The notes under the pieces: generated by a model
Seen by the model: the letters and a program-made list of their open reading frames with translations, nothing else
Databases searched by the model: none
Told to the model about the DNA's origin: nothing
Translations under genes and position numbers: made by a program
Source of the DNA: Hirsutella rhossiliensis
Taxonomy: Eukaryota > Ascomycota > Sordariomycetes > Hypocreales > Ophiocordycipitaceae
DNA length: 64,000 nucleotides
Reading direction: 5' to 3'
Assembly (NCBI RefSeq): GCF_020360975.1
Contig: NW_025408667.1
Location: 3,534,001 to 3,598,000, forward strand
In this document: positions 48,301 through 60,857 of the stretch, piece after piece
Layout of the letters: every line of letters starts with the position of its first letter
Numbering within the stretch: the stretch's first letter is position 1

Positions 48301-51300
48301 TAGCCCTGCCAGGCCAACGCGTAGGTACCCAAGGATGGGTTCATGTTTGTTGCATGCCATGCACGGTGTATCTGCGCAAGCATGCTTCCCCCCCAATGTA
48401 CAGTAGATACGCATCATGCTCAAGGAAAAGAGAGGTGTCATGGATCCGCGGTGATTCGCTCGAATTCATCCGAGCAGAGAGGACCAAGTACGCAAGGGGG
48501 GTCGCAGCCAAGTAGTTGCATTGCCAACGCACATGGAGGTGCAGTATCGTACGTGGAGCTCTCGCCATTTCTCGCCTTGTGCGCAAGGACATGATCTCAT
48601 GCTGCCTGTTGCAAAGGCGTGGCCAAGGAGCGAGATACGGCAAACTGCCGCGGGTCGCAGCACACATGGGCAACCGAGGCCGCAGATGGGTCGTAGGGTT
48701 GGTTAGCCGAGTCTCGCTTGGGGCCAACACCGATCTCGTGCAGCTGGCCGGTGTTGTTGGGAGGCGGATACAGGGAGAGGGAGATGGCCCCGCGAGATCC
48801 GGTGCTCCCCTTGTGCTCTCGACAGCCACGGACCGAGGAGACTTGAGCGGCCGTGTGTACTGTAGTCGGGGCGTCCCCTGTGACAAGGCTGCTCTTTTCC
48901 TGCTCGGCGCAATGGCGTAGCGGGAGCGCCAGAGGGTAGCCGTCGGGCAATGTCCGTGCTCGCCTATGCCGGGCGATGATGATGAGGGCCCTTTCCTTCT
49001 CGATCGGTTCCGTATCCCCGTCGCAGCCAACGATGGCACTGTCAAGCTGCGGGCCGTACATGAGGTACGGTACAGTGCGGTGTGCAAGGGCGCGCATGCG
49101 AGAAGGATTCAGCCGAGTAACCAATCTTTGACCGCAACCAACCCGATGCTCAACCACGTCGGCCGCTCTCGTGGTCCCATGGGGAAGGCATGCCGAGCGG
49201 GAAAAGGGGGTGGGAGAAACTTGGCTCGAACCAACTGCCGCAACGCAGCACCAGGATACCACCAACGAGGCGCTCGTTTTGTCGTGCCGAATCAAGCTGG
49301 GCTGCCCTTGCAAAAGGCTTGGTGCAGCATCGCGGCCAACGGGGGGCCCATGATGAGCCGTCCAACCAGACGGTGGCAGTGGCGAGCAGAGTGCAACCCT
49401 CTGCAAAGCAAGGCAGTGCTGTCAAGCTGGAAAGGGAGGGGCCCCATGTCAGCAGCCGTGCAGTGGAAGAAAGAGGGCTGAGAGATTTGACGGGCTGGTG
49501 AGACCGAGGGTGTTCTTGCTCAATAGTGTCGGCATCTTGTCCGCTGTCGTCGATCTTTGGTGGGAGAGAGGAGAGAGTAGAGGGGTGGCGATATGGACTC
49601 GAGAATATTGGTGCCTCTTGGCAGTGACTATATGGAGTACAAGGGACGAGGTCTAGGGTACAGCCCTCTCCGCCAGCCACACCCCTCCCCTCCCTGTTCC
49701 TGATTGGGCCACCTGCAATGGCGTTAGGCGGCACAGCAGCAGCTTCTAGAACTCTTCTCGGCGCCTTCTGGAAAATTTCCATTCCTGACCAACCTCCCTC
49801 CCCCTTATCCCTCAACCACGCAAAATCATTGCTTTGGTACCCGTACAACAGGCACAATCGGGCGGGTGGCGATTCGAACTTGCCGGCTTGCTTTGACAAA
49901 GATCCATGCGGTTACATCGCCGCGGCTGCCTGATCTGCACAAAACCTACCGCCGCATGAATATTTCTGCAGTTCCAGCCGAGCCATGCCGGGGCGCTTTG
50001 AAAAAAAAAACCCAACCAGACATGCAAAGACCATGTCATGATGGAAGAGCAAGTACTTTGCTGCCTGTCCAACACCAACCCACCCTTGTGCTTTTGAATC
50101 GGCCCGCGATGTCGCCGCCGGTGAAGTAAAGCAGGGGAGGGAAGACGCTCGGAACAACCTCCCGACTATGACTGCACACACACAGGAACGAAACCTCCCG
50201 CTTGGAGATACGGGCTTTGTCCTCCTTGTGTACGAAGCGTGTTCCGGAAGTAGGGCTATTGCCAGGCTGCCAATGTTGGGTCTTTGACCGGGCACACTGA
50301 ACCAAAAACAACCCCCCCACCCCCCCCCGGTCCAGGTAATATCGCGTCTTGCAATGGCGGACGGCACATGGCCTGCCCTAAGAAATCTGGACGAGGGGGA
50401 GGGTGCGAATGCAAGTGTGGAGAGACACGAAGCAAAGAGAGAGGGCGCGAGAGAGGCTCGGCCTAGTTACTCATAAGTAGCAAATAAAATCCCGCCTCAG
50501 GCTGGTCAAGTTGGTCCTGAATAAGAGACACAGACACCGGTGTTCAATTCTGCAACCGCTCATGTTCCGCCGCACGGCATACTCACGCCTGTCAGACAGG
50601 TATCAGATATATGCAAGCATGCCCCATCCACGTGTGAATCTACGCCCTGACCAAGGCGTGAATCTATTCCGTTCCATCCTCCACCACCAAGTAAACGGAC
50701 GGGGAGCCTATATTGATACTTTTAGCGTCCAAGCAACCTCGCGCCTTTCGAAAACATGACTCCTAGTACAAGACAATGTGCGAGAAACAGACGGGGCAGA
50801 GGGCGCTTACTGTATACGTGTACGACACCCTTGGCGTTCTATTCCTGCGGTTCGACTGGGCTGTTTTCAACCATGAATCGTCTGTCGCAGATTTCCTTGA
50901 CACGACAACTAGTCAGTAAGTAGCTCCAACTGTGGCAGACCCCAGGACGACTCACCCTGGAGAGGTCGTCCGAGACCTGTCTCTCGATATGCCCCTCTCC
51001 GAAAGGGGAGCCTTCGCTCCTATAGCCGGCAAAAGGAATGGACAAGGCTGGATATACAAGCTTAATAAAGGGGGGAGTTCCTCCAGCCCCTTCATTTGTC
51101 TCGTGTATCGGCTCCGGACAAGGAAAGGCTCGAGAACCCGTAAATACGTGGCATTGTACATGGAGGCAAGGACAATGAAAAAGGGCGCGCTCGTATGCGT
51201 CAGGACCCGCCCTCGCCGATAGGTGAGGGATGGCCGATGCAGAGGTCCGGGCGATCTGCAGGATCTCACCGCCATGTTTTCCTCCCTCCCGTCGTCGACT

Positions 51301-52792
51301 CGCAGAAACGGCGCGGGCTTGCACATCCATAGTCTCGAGAGTCAGCCGCACAAAGCCACGCCTCTTCCGCGCCGCCTCATGTTTTGTTTTTTTCGTCAGT
51401 GTGGAAAGATTTCCGGCGTCCCGTCACAAAACGAGGTGCTTATTCCGCACTCGTCACCTGGAAATGGTGGCACACCCTCCCTGTCCGCCGCCTGCCCTGG
51501 GCGCTTTTCCTTTTTCTGGTCCTTTCCCCGTCCCAGACTCTCAGCCCTGTTTTCTTTGGGGCCCGGCCGTAGGGCTGGGCAAGGCATGCCGCTATGCTCC
51601 AAAGTGCCTCTCAACTGCCTATATCTCCATAGCCCCGGCTGACATGTCATATGTCTTCTTCGCCCAAAGCAAGCGCCTCGTGTTTTGCTGTCATGGAAGT
51701 GCACAGCACGCATCCATGGGGCATTCAGTCGTCCGCGGATGTGGGCGGCGTCAGACCTACTACCTAGGCCGGGCCGGCGTGTCGCTGAGCTGTCAACGCC
51801 ATCACACAGTAGCCTCGTGAGACCATGTCCGTGTCAGCTTTTCCCGGAGGCTCAATCCCCGCCAAGTTCGCGGGGCGTCGCACGACGGCGTACTGATTGC
51901 CCGCGACACCGGCCGTCCTTGGGTGTAAATCGCGTCAACTCAACACTCGTTCATCACCTTCTCTGGCCATGACTTGGGGCCAACAACGGGGCAAATTAGG
52001 CTGACGCGGAACCAGCGGGGGCTCGGGCGTTCAGTGTGGGATAATAAGAGGGTGTACAGGACAAACCCGTTTATGTCCGTCTCATGTGTATGTGTGCGCG
52101 TCGGAATCGAGCCCTCACACCAATATGCGGCAGGCACGGCATGAACATGGTTCGCACAGCTTTCTGCGTTTGAGCATCAGCATCCACGTCTTACATGCCC
52201 GCCCTCTCTGCCAAGCTGCCCACGAGGCAGGATAGCTGCTGCTCTCTCTCTCACATTCTCTGCCACACTCCCCACGCCCCCCTACCCCCCTAGTCCGTGG
52301 GCCCGGAATGAATACATGCTGTACATACATGAAAAAAAAAATGGAAAAAAAAAGGTAAAAGGTGGCAACGCACGTGGACGACGGGGCTCACGGGGTCATC
52401 CTTCTCGTTGTGGTAATATGTCCGGCCGAGGCGGCGGCGGCGCTGCGGGAGCTGCGGCCCGATTCCTCAGGCTCCCACCGGGGGCCACTCGTGCGCAGGC
52501 GAGTGAGCAACACTCTCCGTCTGGCCGGAAGGCTCGGTCGTCACCCGGGCCCGGGCTCTCCCATGTCGTCCGGCGAAAGCACTTGGCTGCCTGAAAGGGG
52601 GAGTGGGGCTCGCGAGGTCAAGGTCGGCAGAGACGAGGGAAAATTGCCCCCGCGGCGATCAACAACAGGGTTGGCCTTGATACTAGACGCTGACGCTGCT
52701 TTCTTTATTGACCGGCCTCCTCCCTTCCCCCGGGTACATGAACTCTGGAGGGGGGAGGGCGTGGAGATTTGCGTGCGAGAAAAGTACTGTAG

Positions 52793-52821
52793 GTGTGTGT
52801 GTGTGTGTGAGTGTGTGTGTG
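52793..52821 (+). repeat. GT microsatellite
   Basis: GT dinucleotides with one GA interruption; a 13-C run follows at 52855-52867. Confidence 0.9.
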
Positions 52822-55800
52822 AGAGGACGAGCGAGACACGTCCGGACCAGGTTGCCCCCCCCCCCCCTGCTGCCCAAGACATCGTCCCCCCTTTCCGGGA
52901 CGCATCTTGGAGCCGCCAGAAATAGGCTGGACAAGTTGGACCAAGGCGCGGAGCCGCCGCCGCCGCACAGCCTCCCAAGGTCGAGATCTTGGCCGAGGCT
53001 GCCAAGCGTCGGACTCGTCGGTACAGCAGCAGGCGGCTCTCTCGGCCGATGCGACGGCGCTGAATGCAGGTTCACCTCGTGGCCTCCCCTCCTCGAGACG
53101 ACACTCGACAGTGTCCCCGCATCTTGCGCCCCCGGCCGGCATACATACACACTCAGCATGCCTGGGCTGAGATACATACATAGTTAGTGTCCTTCGTTAC
53201 TCGCCACCTACCCTAAAGCATTCGGCGAACTCGACTTGCTGTGGATGATGTGCCAACGACGGGGCGCGGGGGAAAAGAGGGGGAGGGGGGTGGACTGTGT
53301 AATGACAATCCAGTGCTAGCGGCGCCCTCCGGGCTTTGGCCCCAGCCCACCCGGCGGCATCCCGAACCCCGGAGTCCGGCTGGGGTCGTTGATTGGGTGG
53401 TCCCCGGCCCGCCGTCGGGTTCAGACCAATTAAACTACACGCTGCATGTTGCCCCGAGCGTCGACCTGTTTGTGTGCATAGATGGTCATGTCTTCGAAGG
53501 GGCGTCGCTTGGGGCGGCAAAGAGGGAGCAAAGCAACGCCCTGGCTGTCCCATGATACATGGCATCGTGCGAGATGCATCGGCCAGGCAGGCAGCCATTC
53601 AACTGCCGATTCGCCAAAGCCCAGCCAGGCAGTGACGAAAATACTTTGCCGGCGAGTGGGCGGCACAGACGACGCCCTGCATCTAGATGAGATGGGCCCT
53701 GCTGCAAATAACATCTGGGCGCGCCCTCGGAGCGGGTGCGTGCGTGCCTTGCGTCGCCGGGACCCCATGGGCAGGGAGGACGAGGCCCGGCGAGGCAGCA
53801 TTCTTTCTGCTTGGCCACTCGAGCCCCTGGATGCAGGGCGGTCCGTTGCAGAAGTGCGATGCTTCACCACTTCACATACCTGCACGCCATTAGCCCTGTC
53901 CTTGGCCATCAACAGGAAGCAAGAAGTCGGTCTTTTACTTGACCGACGCCCCTCTCTCTGCCGTCTGTCTATACACGACGCTCGCCGTATTACATGCATG
54001 GATGATCCGCAATTGCGCGAGCCAATATGGAAACCCCGACTCTTCCCGGCAGAGTGGGACCCGGGCTTGTTGGCCGATATCGAAGTGAGTCGCCTAATAG
54101 AATCCGACACCGAAACCGAGATGCGTTTCCAACGCCATGTTTGATTCGCCCCGGCCGCTGGTTGGCCGGCGTCGAGTATGGCGTGCTCAAGCGGCTGCCA
54201 TGCGGCGAGCCGAGTGGCAGCCTCATTACACGTGCGGAGGAGCCCGGGGAAAGACAAGTGACTTGCCTGCCGGGTCTGTTGGAGGCAGTACGTGGCTTTC
54301 GAGCCAAAAGTTGGCGGTCCCTGGGCTTTGTGGAGGCGGCTGTTGCGCATTCCATAGCTCGAGGCTTGTCCGACGGCCCGGGCCAAACACTCAACGCACA
54401 TGAGCATGTCATTGCTCAGCGACGCTTGGGCTCGATTCCGACGACGCTGTATATGTATCCGAGTTACATGTGTGTACTTGCACGGATGCGTGCGTGCGAC
54501 GCAAAGCATTCTCTCATCTCGTCTTCGAGCCAAGAGAGCATGCAAGCCTGAGGTTGAAACACGGCGTGCGCCGATGTCCTACCTGTTCCCTCGTCAACTT
54601 TGACTATTCTCGTCCTGCACGCCGCCTGCCTGCATACAAGTTGGGATATGGAGCGCAGTGTCTATACTCCGTACACACGAATAGGTTGCCCAGAAATGCA
54701 TAGGTTTGGCATACGGGAGTCACTGGTGGCCGGGATGCACCCTTCCCACCACCCCCCCGGTCAAAACACTGCACAAAGACTCCCGTGCATTGGTACCGAC
54801 GAGAATCTAGATCTCGCATGAGCCTTGCCCTGCCTGCCGCGGTCTCTCCGCAGCGCCCCGCAACTTTGAGCGATCGGTGCCGCGAGGTTGCAGCCCGGAC
54901 GGAATACCGCACGCGTCCCGCCACGCCCTTCCTTGCACTCACCAGCCAAGATAATTCGAGACATGGGTGTGGCGAAAAGAATGACGATGAAGCATAAGAA
55001 AAATATGAGAAATGAGGACACGGATGAGGTTCCTGCTGCTGCGAAACAAGGCGGAACGGGGACAGGCTCCAGCCCGGTAGGGCGGTAAAGAGTAATAGGA
55101 GACGCTCGTTATGCTCCCACCGTACCGAACCCTACTGGGCTTCCTGAATGGTGTATATGTATGCGAATATGCAAGTTCCTTCGTGCATTGCTTCCCTCGC
55201 CCGCCTCAACCGTGCTCCTCCACCCCTTACATTTGGATTCAAGATGACGAATATTGGACCCTGTAAAGATATAGATGCTGTAGGAGGGGGAAAAGATGCA
55301 TTGTGCATGCTGTATTGCCCCTCAAAACATGCCTCTTGACTTGTCATTCTCCAACTGTGTGCACCGATCATCACATCGCCGATATACCGTCTCCCAAACA
55401 CTCCGGTCTGCCCACCCGAGCGGAGTGGGCAGCATCTTGCCCAGTACAATAAAACATCGGAGGGTGGGACCGACCTGTTTCCTTTCCCGCTTCCTCTCCC
55501 ACTATTGTGTTTCCAACGCTAGAACATGGCATGCTCGTAGACCGGCCCAGGCATGTCTATGAACCTTGAGGGTGGAGACTTTGAGACTCTCCCAGTCTCC
55601 CGGTCTGTGGAGACACCGCAATACGTAGTCGCACAGCACGCAACGCGCAGTGATGGAAGGGCGACATGCCGCCTCCTGGTGTATCCGCACTGCAGTCGTC
55701 CAGCCATTGGGAAAAGTCACAGCCGGCCATTCAGAAATCGAGACCGCCACCGACGAGCAAAATAGAAAGACGGTTGGTCAAGACCGCACGAGAACGGGAA

Positions 55801-58220
55801 GACGCCGGACGGCAAGGCCAGCAGATATGGTTCGATGTTGCCATGCCTGGCTAGGGGTTATGGAGAGCAAATGAGAGAGCGCGCGCAGGGATGGACCCGG
55901 ACGGCTCTCCCGCCCACCTTGCGCCCTCCTTCACAGTTTATACCGGAGATGTGCCGTGCCGTCAGCGGTTGCGCATCTCGAGAAGCACATCAAGGGCGAC
56001 TTTTCTGTGCAACCCGAAGCACGCACGCTTCCACCGGGTTGCACCGTTGCAGGGGTGCGCGCAGGCAGTCTGGCACCGGCGCCACCGATGGGTGAGACTG
56101 GTGAGGCTTCCAGGAGGGGTGTCGGCCAAAGTCCTCTCCGTTCCAAAATATGATTATCTTTCCTTTTGGGCAGCCAAAGTTGTCTCTCCCTATCTTTTCT
56201 TCGTCGTGTCTTGGACGGCTGTGCAACAGACTAGTGGGAGCTGGTGGTCGTGGCGCGTGCGAATTGGCATAATTAAAAACGGAAAAACTCAAAATCACCG
56301 GTTATAGATTGATTGGCGCATGAGCGAAAGGTAGAAAAGAGAAAGATTCTAGAACCCGCGTGGAAGCCAAGCGGGAAGAACACGTCATGGCCGGCTCACT
56401 GCCGACCCTGCATCCGCTCGTCCGGCCACGGTTGGTTGCCTGACGGGATCGCCGGCAGGCTAGCCATCAGCCCCGACGTGGGCCCGCCGCGGCCTCTTGA
56501 CCCGGAGTGGTCTCGGGCTTCTCTCAATTGCCGGCGGTTCGATTCTGATGGTGCCGCCAGACGGGCCTGGCTTTGGTGGGCCGTGCGTGCTTCGCAGCGC
56601 CGTCCTTTTATGTATACATCCCTCGAGGCCGATGCCCGATCGGGGGGCCGAGCCGTCACACAGCAATACCTGTAGGGCTGACGACACGAGACCGTTGCGG
56701 CACGGTGCTTGGCTGGTTGCTTGGCTGCGTCATCTCTGATAGACGGAGGTCGTGCGACTCTCCCTCCCTTCTCTGCAGACCCCGGCCAATCACACGCCAA
56801 GTCAACCCTCGCGAGCTCTGGACTCGGGCGCGTCCGAGGCCGGAGTGTCGGGTCTGGACCCCTGCGCCCTCTGCCTCTGCCCGACAGACGAGAGCGGAGG
56901 GCGGCGACGAGCATTGATCAACTACTGCCAACAAGTGAGCGAGCACCGCGTCCAGTGCCTCTGCCGCAGGCCTCTGCACGGGCATCAGCAGTCGTTTGCT
57001 TCGGGTCCGAAGGGGAGCCCCACTGGGGGAGGAAAAGGGGGGCCCTTGAACGAAAAGAGGAAAGTTTGGCTGGGCGGGACGGGATCATGGCCTGTGCTGC
57101 TGGTTGGGATGAGCGATTGGCCCGGGTCCAAGTCGAGCTACACGAGGGAAGCTCGCCTCGGCGTGGGCTACTGAGTATTGTGGGCTAGCCTATTCAGTCA
57201 GCCAGCCAGCCCAGGTGCTGCAGATCTCAGCTCTCGTGGCCCAGACGCAGCACGAGGATGCCAAAAGGACGAGGGTCGAGTCAGTCAGTGACACCTGTTG
57301 TTGGCAACCACCGCCTTGGCGTGGTGGCTTGCATGGATGGATGCGCCGCACCACCCTCTTGACCGTTGGAAGAGCTTGACGTCCCCATGGCAAAAGCCCA
57401 GCCTGACGAGGAAACAGTCGTCAGAAGGGCTCCAATCTCCCGCCACCCTGTCTCGTCATGTTGGCCCTGCCGGATGCTGCCGGCGGAACGGCCAGCAAGA
57501 GGGTGCTTGCGTCGCCGGCAGGCATCTCGACACGGCTGACTGGGATCTGGCGCCCCATGTCAGCTTACATACTTGGCAGTCGACAGGCCCAAGGGCTTGG
57601 AAAGTTTGGTGTCCCTTTGAACAAAGGCGCCGCCCTTGACGAGCTTTACGGCAGCATACGGAGTAGGGCAAGGCAAACCCGGGCCATCGGTTCATTGATC
57701 CCTGAGCGACGCCATGCAACCATTCGTACTGGTAGCCGAATCACGATGGAGAGTCTGACCATCTGACAGACGACGCACCTAGGCCAATGTGTAGTAAGCG
57801 CTGATGCCGTAGAAGCGGTGGGCCAGCAGCATTCCTGCCGGGTCAGACTGGACGCAGCGTCGACCAAGATGACAGCCGTTGCCAAATATTGGCCTGCTTC
57901 AACCGCTTCAAGGCAGAAGCAAAGGACTGAGCACGAGGGCTCGAGCCATGGCCCTCCTCTCCCGTTGCCAGCTCCCGACCTGGAGCATTGCGGCTCCACA
58001 GAGCTGAGGTCGCAGGGACGGCTTGGCAGGGACGGTAGCAAGACGCAATTTGACCACGGTCCTTGGCTGCTCCTGTTGTGAGGGGCCAGGGCGAGGCGAA
58101 CCTGTCTGGACATGGCAGCAGTTGGGTCCCGCCACACCACTGACGATGCTGGTCAGATGACCACTTTGGCACGGCAGTCTCGAAAAAGGGTATCGTCGGA
58201 AGCAGGCGAGCGAGCACAGA

Positions 58221-58224
58221 GGCG

Positions 58225-58256
<32 letters not shown>

Positions 58257-58274
58257 GCGATAGGCGGTAGGCGG
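58221..58274 (+). repeat. 7-bp tandem repeat (GGCGGTA), 7.7 copies
   Basis: Seven units, one of them GGCGATA, plus five bases of an eighth. G-rich on the plus strand and in non-coding DNA. Confidence 0.95.
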
Positions 58275-59798
58275 AAGACGTTGGCGCAAAGTCAGCGCCA
58301 AGGGAAAGACGGCTGGAAAAGGCTCCGTCGCGGCGAAGAAGGACAAGACGGCATCGTGCCTGATTGATTGCCCCTATTCCCCCGCCAGGCATTCCCGCCA
58401 AACCCGAGAGCTTCTCGCCAGTCTCCACAGTGACTTGGCCAGCAAGCGAGGCAAGCGCGTGCCGAAACGAGGGCGAGGGAGCTTTGGTCGTCTGGAACCC
58501 GGAGCGTCGCTTATTGTTGCTCTGCCGCCCGCTCCAGCACCCGAGGTTGGTGTCAACGAGGAACGAGGGCTGAGCAAAGATGTCACGCCCCCGCGCAGGC
58601 GCCGAGTCCCCCCAAGGTCGGGCAACTTTGCAGAGACTACCTTAGTACTTACTACAGGTAGGTACGGTACCACTATGAGCAGCGTTAGTAGTGTGCACCG
58701 TAGGCGTCGAAATACAAGGCAAATTACCAGAGTTGGCTGCTAACCTTCATCACTGAAATGACTTAACCCCCACCAGGTACCCCGGTACGGAGTACCTACA
58801 CCACTGTAGCTGTGTGGCTCGACCGGCTTGGCCCTACACGCCCCCCCCCCTCGTGCGAGTACCGCGCTGCTCAATCCCGGCCCGGCTTTCCAGCGAGAGC
58901 CAACGGGCCGGCGCCACAGCTTTAATGCCTGCCTGGTTAGGTAACCTCGAAATGATGGGAAATCTGCAACCCTACTGGACCAGACAATTCACCCACGTAT
59001 TAATTACATAGCGTTTCCTCGCCTCGGTACTTCCTAGTCTACGTTATGGCGCTGGACGCGAGGCAGAGAGAGAGAGGAAGCACTTGACTCTGCTTGGGAA
59101 CCAGTTCCAATGGCATGCGGAGCTAAGCACCGGTGCAGACGGGGCCGGGCAAATTATCCGAACAATGGCTTGTTCTGCATCTCCAGACCGAGCCTACCTG
59201 GGCACAGACTCGAAACAGTCGCCTTGGGATTTCGGGACGCAGCACGTGGGCCGTGCTCTCTCTCACCTATCACACATCCTGGAAACAGGTTCTGGGTCGC
59301 CGTACTCCGTACGTACTGTAGGAACAGTGTTTGTTACAAGGGCTGGAGCAGGGATGCCCAGTGCGAAACCAGCTGGGTTGGGTGAAGGAAATTGCGTCGA
59401 CGTCTGTCCGGCTTCTGTTTACTCCGTACGCACAACTGGATCTGCTGCGAAACCTAGAGACTTGCTTGATGGCCTAGCGCCCGAGGTGGGCGCTATTAGC
59501 AGTCCCCTACGGAGACGCCCCCCGGTTCGCGCTACCTCAGGTACAGTACTCGGTACGCACGACCTCTTGGCTGCGGCTATCAGCACCAGAGATGCAGAGG
59601 TACGGATACCTAGTACAGTGCTGTACGGAGTACGTACTCGAGGCGACAGACCCCCTTTCTCTCTCCCCTCCCCTCTTCTAATCAAAAAGCTGCTCCCCAA
59701 AAACGCCCCCTCCCCTCTCGCCACGCACCCCCTCCCATTCGAGCGCTGTTGCCGTTGCCGCCGTGGTTTCCAGCGGGCAAACGGAGCATGACAAAGGG

Positions 59799-59831
59799 CG
59801 GGTGGACGGCGGGTGGACGGCGGGTGGACGG
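59799..59831 (+). repeat. 11-bp tandem repeat (CGGGTGGACGG), 3 copies
   Basis: Three exact units followed by a partial fourth (CGGCGGGTGGA), in the upstream region of the zinc-finger gene. Confidence 0.9.
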
Positions 59832-60857
59832 CGGCGGGTGGATATCACGACTCTCGGGACCAAACAGTGGCGCCTCCAACCCAGCTGCTTGGGATCGGCC
59901 GTAAAGCGACGAATTGCAGCTGAAGAGTCAACGGCACGCCCCCCCTTTCCCTTGCCCTGCCACGACGAGGCCCTATCCGTACAGTACAACGTGGTCCGCC
60001 CTTTACAGCCTGTCCCCCTCGGACCCTCTCGGCTTCTCGCCTCTCGCCTTCGCCCTCTGTCGACAGAGACAGGGGTTGACTCGGCCGGAGATGTTCACAT
60101 TGACATCGTCGACATGTTCGAGCTGGGCGAGAAAAACCAGACGGCCATGATGCGACGCCAACGACCCATCCATCCTCCTTCCCCCATGCTCATTACCCAC
60201 GATAGGCCTACGATAGGGATTGCAGCTCTTCTCCGTATTCCGTACCTGGCCTCTAGCCGCACGCCTTCTCGGAATTGGGGGCGTGCGCCTAGTGCCCGAG
60301 TACATGCTGTACCACCCGACACCTGCGTCGTCACCGTCTTGGGTCTTGCTTGGTCTCTCTCCACCCGACGAACAACAAAACCGTCAGCCCTCCTGCCAAA
60401 CTCTAATGTCTCCTACCGAGACCACTCTGTTGTGCACTTATACCCTCGTCGAGCCCACGACATTTTCCTCTGCTGCCTGTATCCAAGTCCTTGTCCTTCC
60501 GCCTCTTCCCCCTTTCTTGCTGGGATCCCTGTCCCGTATCGATTTTTTCTTCCTTCTCTTCTTGGCCGGCCTTCTTTTCGCTACCTCGTTTTTAGTGCTG
60601 GCCCTTGAGCGTGCATTGCAGCTTGGTTCTGACGATACGGATTCCCCGAAGCCTCGCCACCTCCTCGAAGCCTTGTCCTCCCCCGAGTCAGACGCAGGCG
60701 CCTGCTTCTGCAATACAAACGACGACTCAGCCGCCTTGCTCCCGTCGACCAAGCTCGATGACGAGACTAGCGTTGTAATCATCAAGAAGCCTCGAGCTCC
60801 CGAGCCCAATCCCGTCACTCAGCCCGACTTCGCCATCGCCGGCCAGGCACGCACGCC

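Larger units (their letters stand above)
45334..60857. other. gene-free region, main part of the desert
   Basis: More than 15 kb without a recognisable gene. Many short frames exist on both strands but none shows a domain. Visible structure: long G or C homopolymers (for example 45598-45608, 50312-50328, 52855-52867), a GT microsatellite (52793-52821), two minisatellites (58221-58274 and 59799-59831) and six TACTCCGTA/TACGGAGTA motifs, four of them at 58786-59632. The right end should hold the promoter and leader of the zinc-finger gene. Confidence 0.5.

Noticed and set aside
49861..49890. B-box-like GTTCGAATC on the minus strand
   Set aside because: The flanking bases do not pair as a T-stem, and no A box lies at the right distance.
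58221..58274. CRISPR-like or interstitial telomeric array
   Set aside because: The units are contiguous without spacers, and the repeat is not a telomeric sequence; fungi also lack CRISPR arrays.
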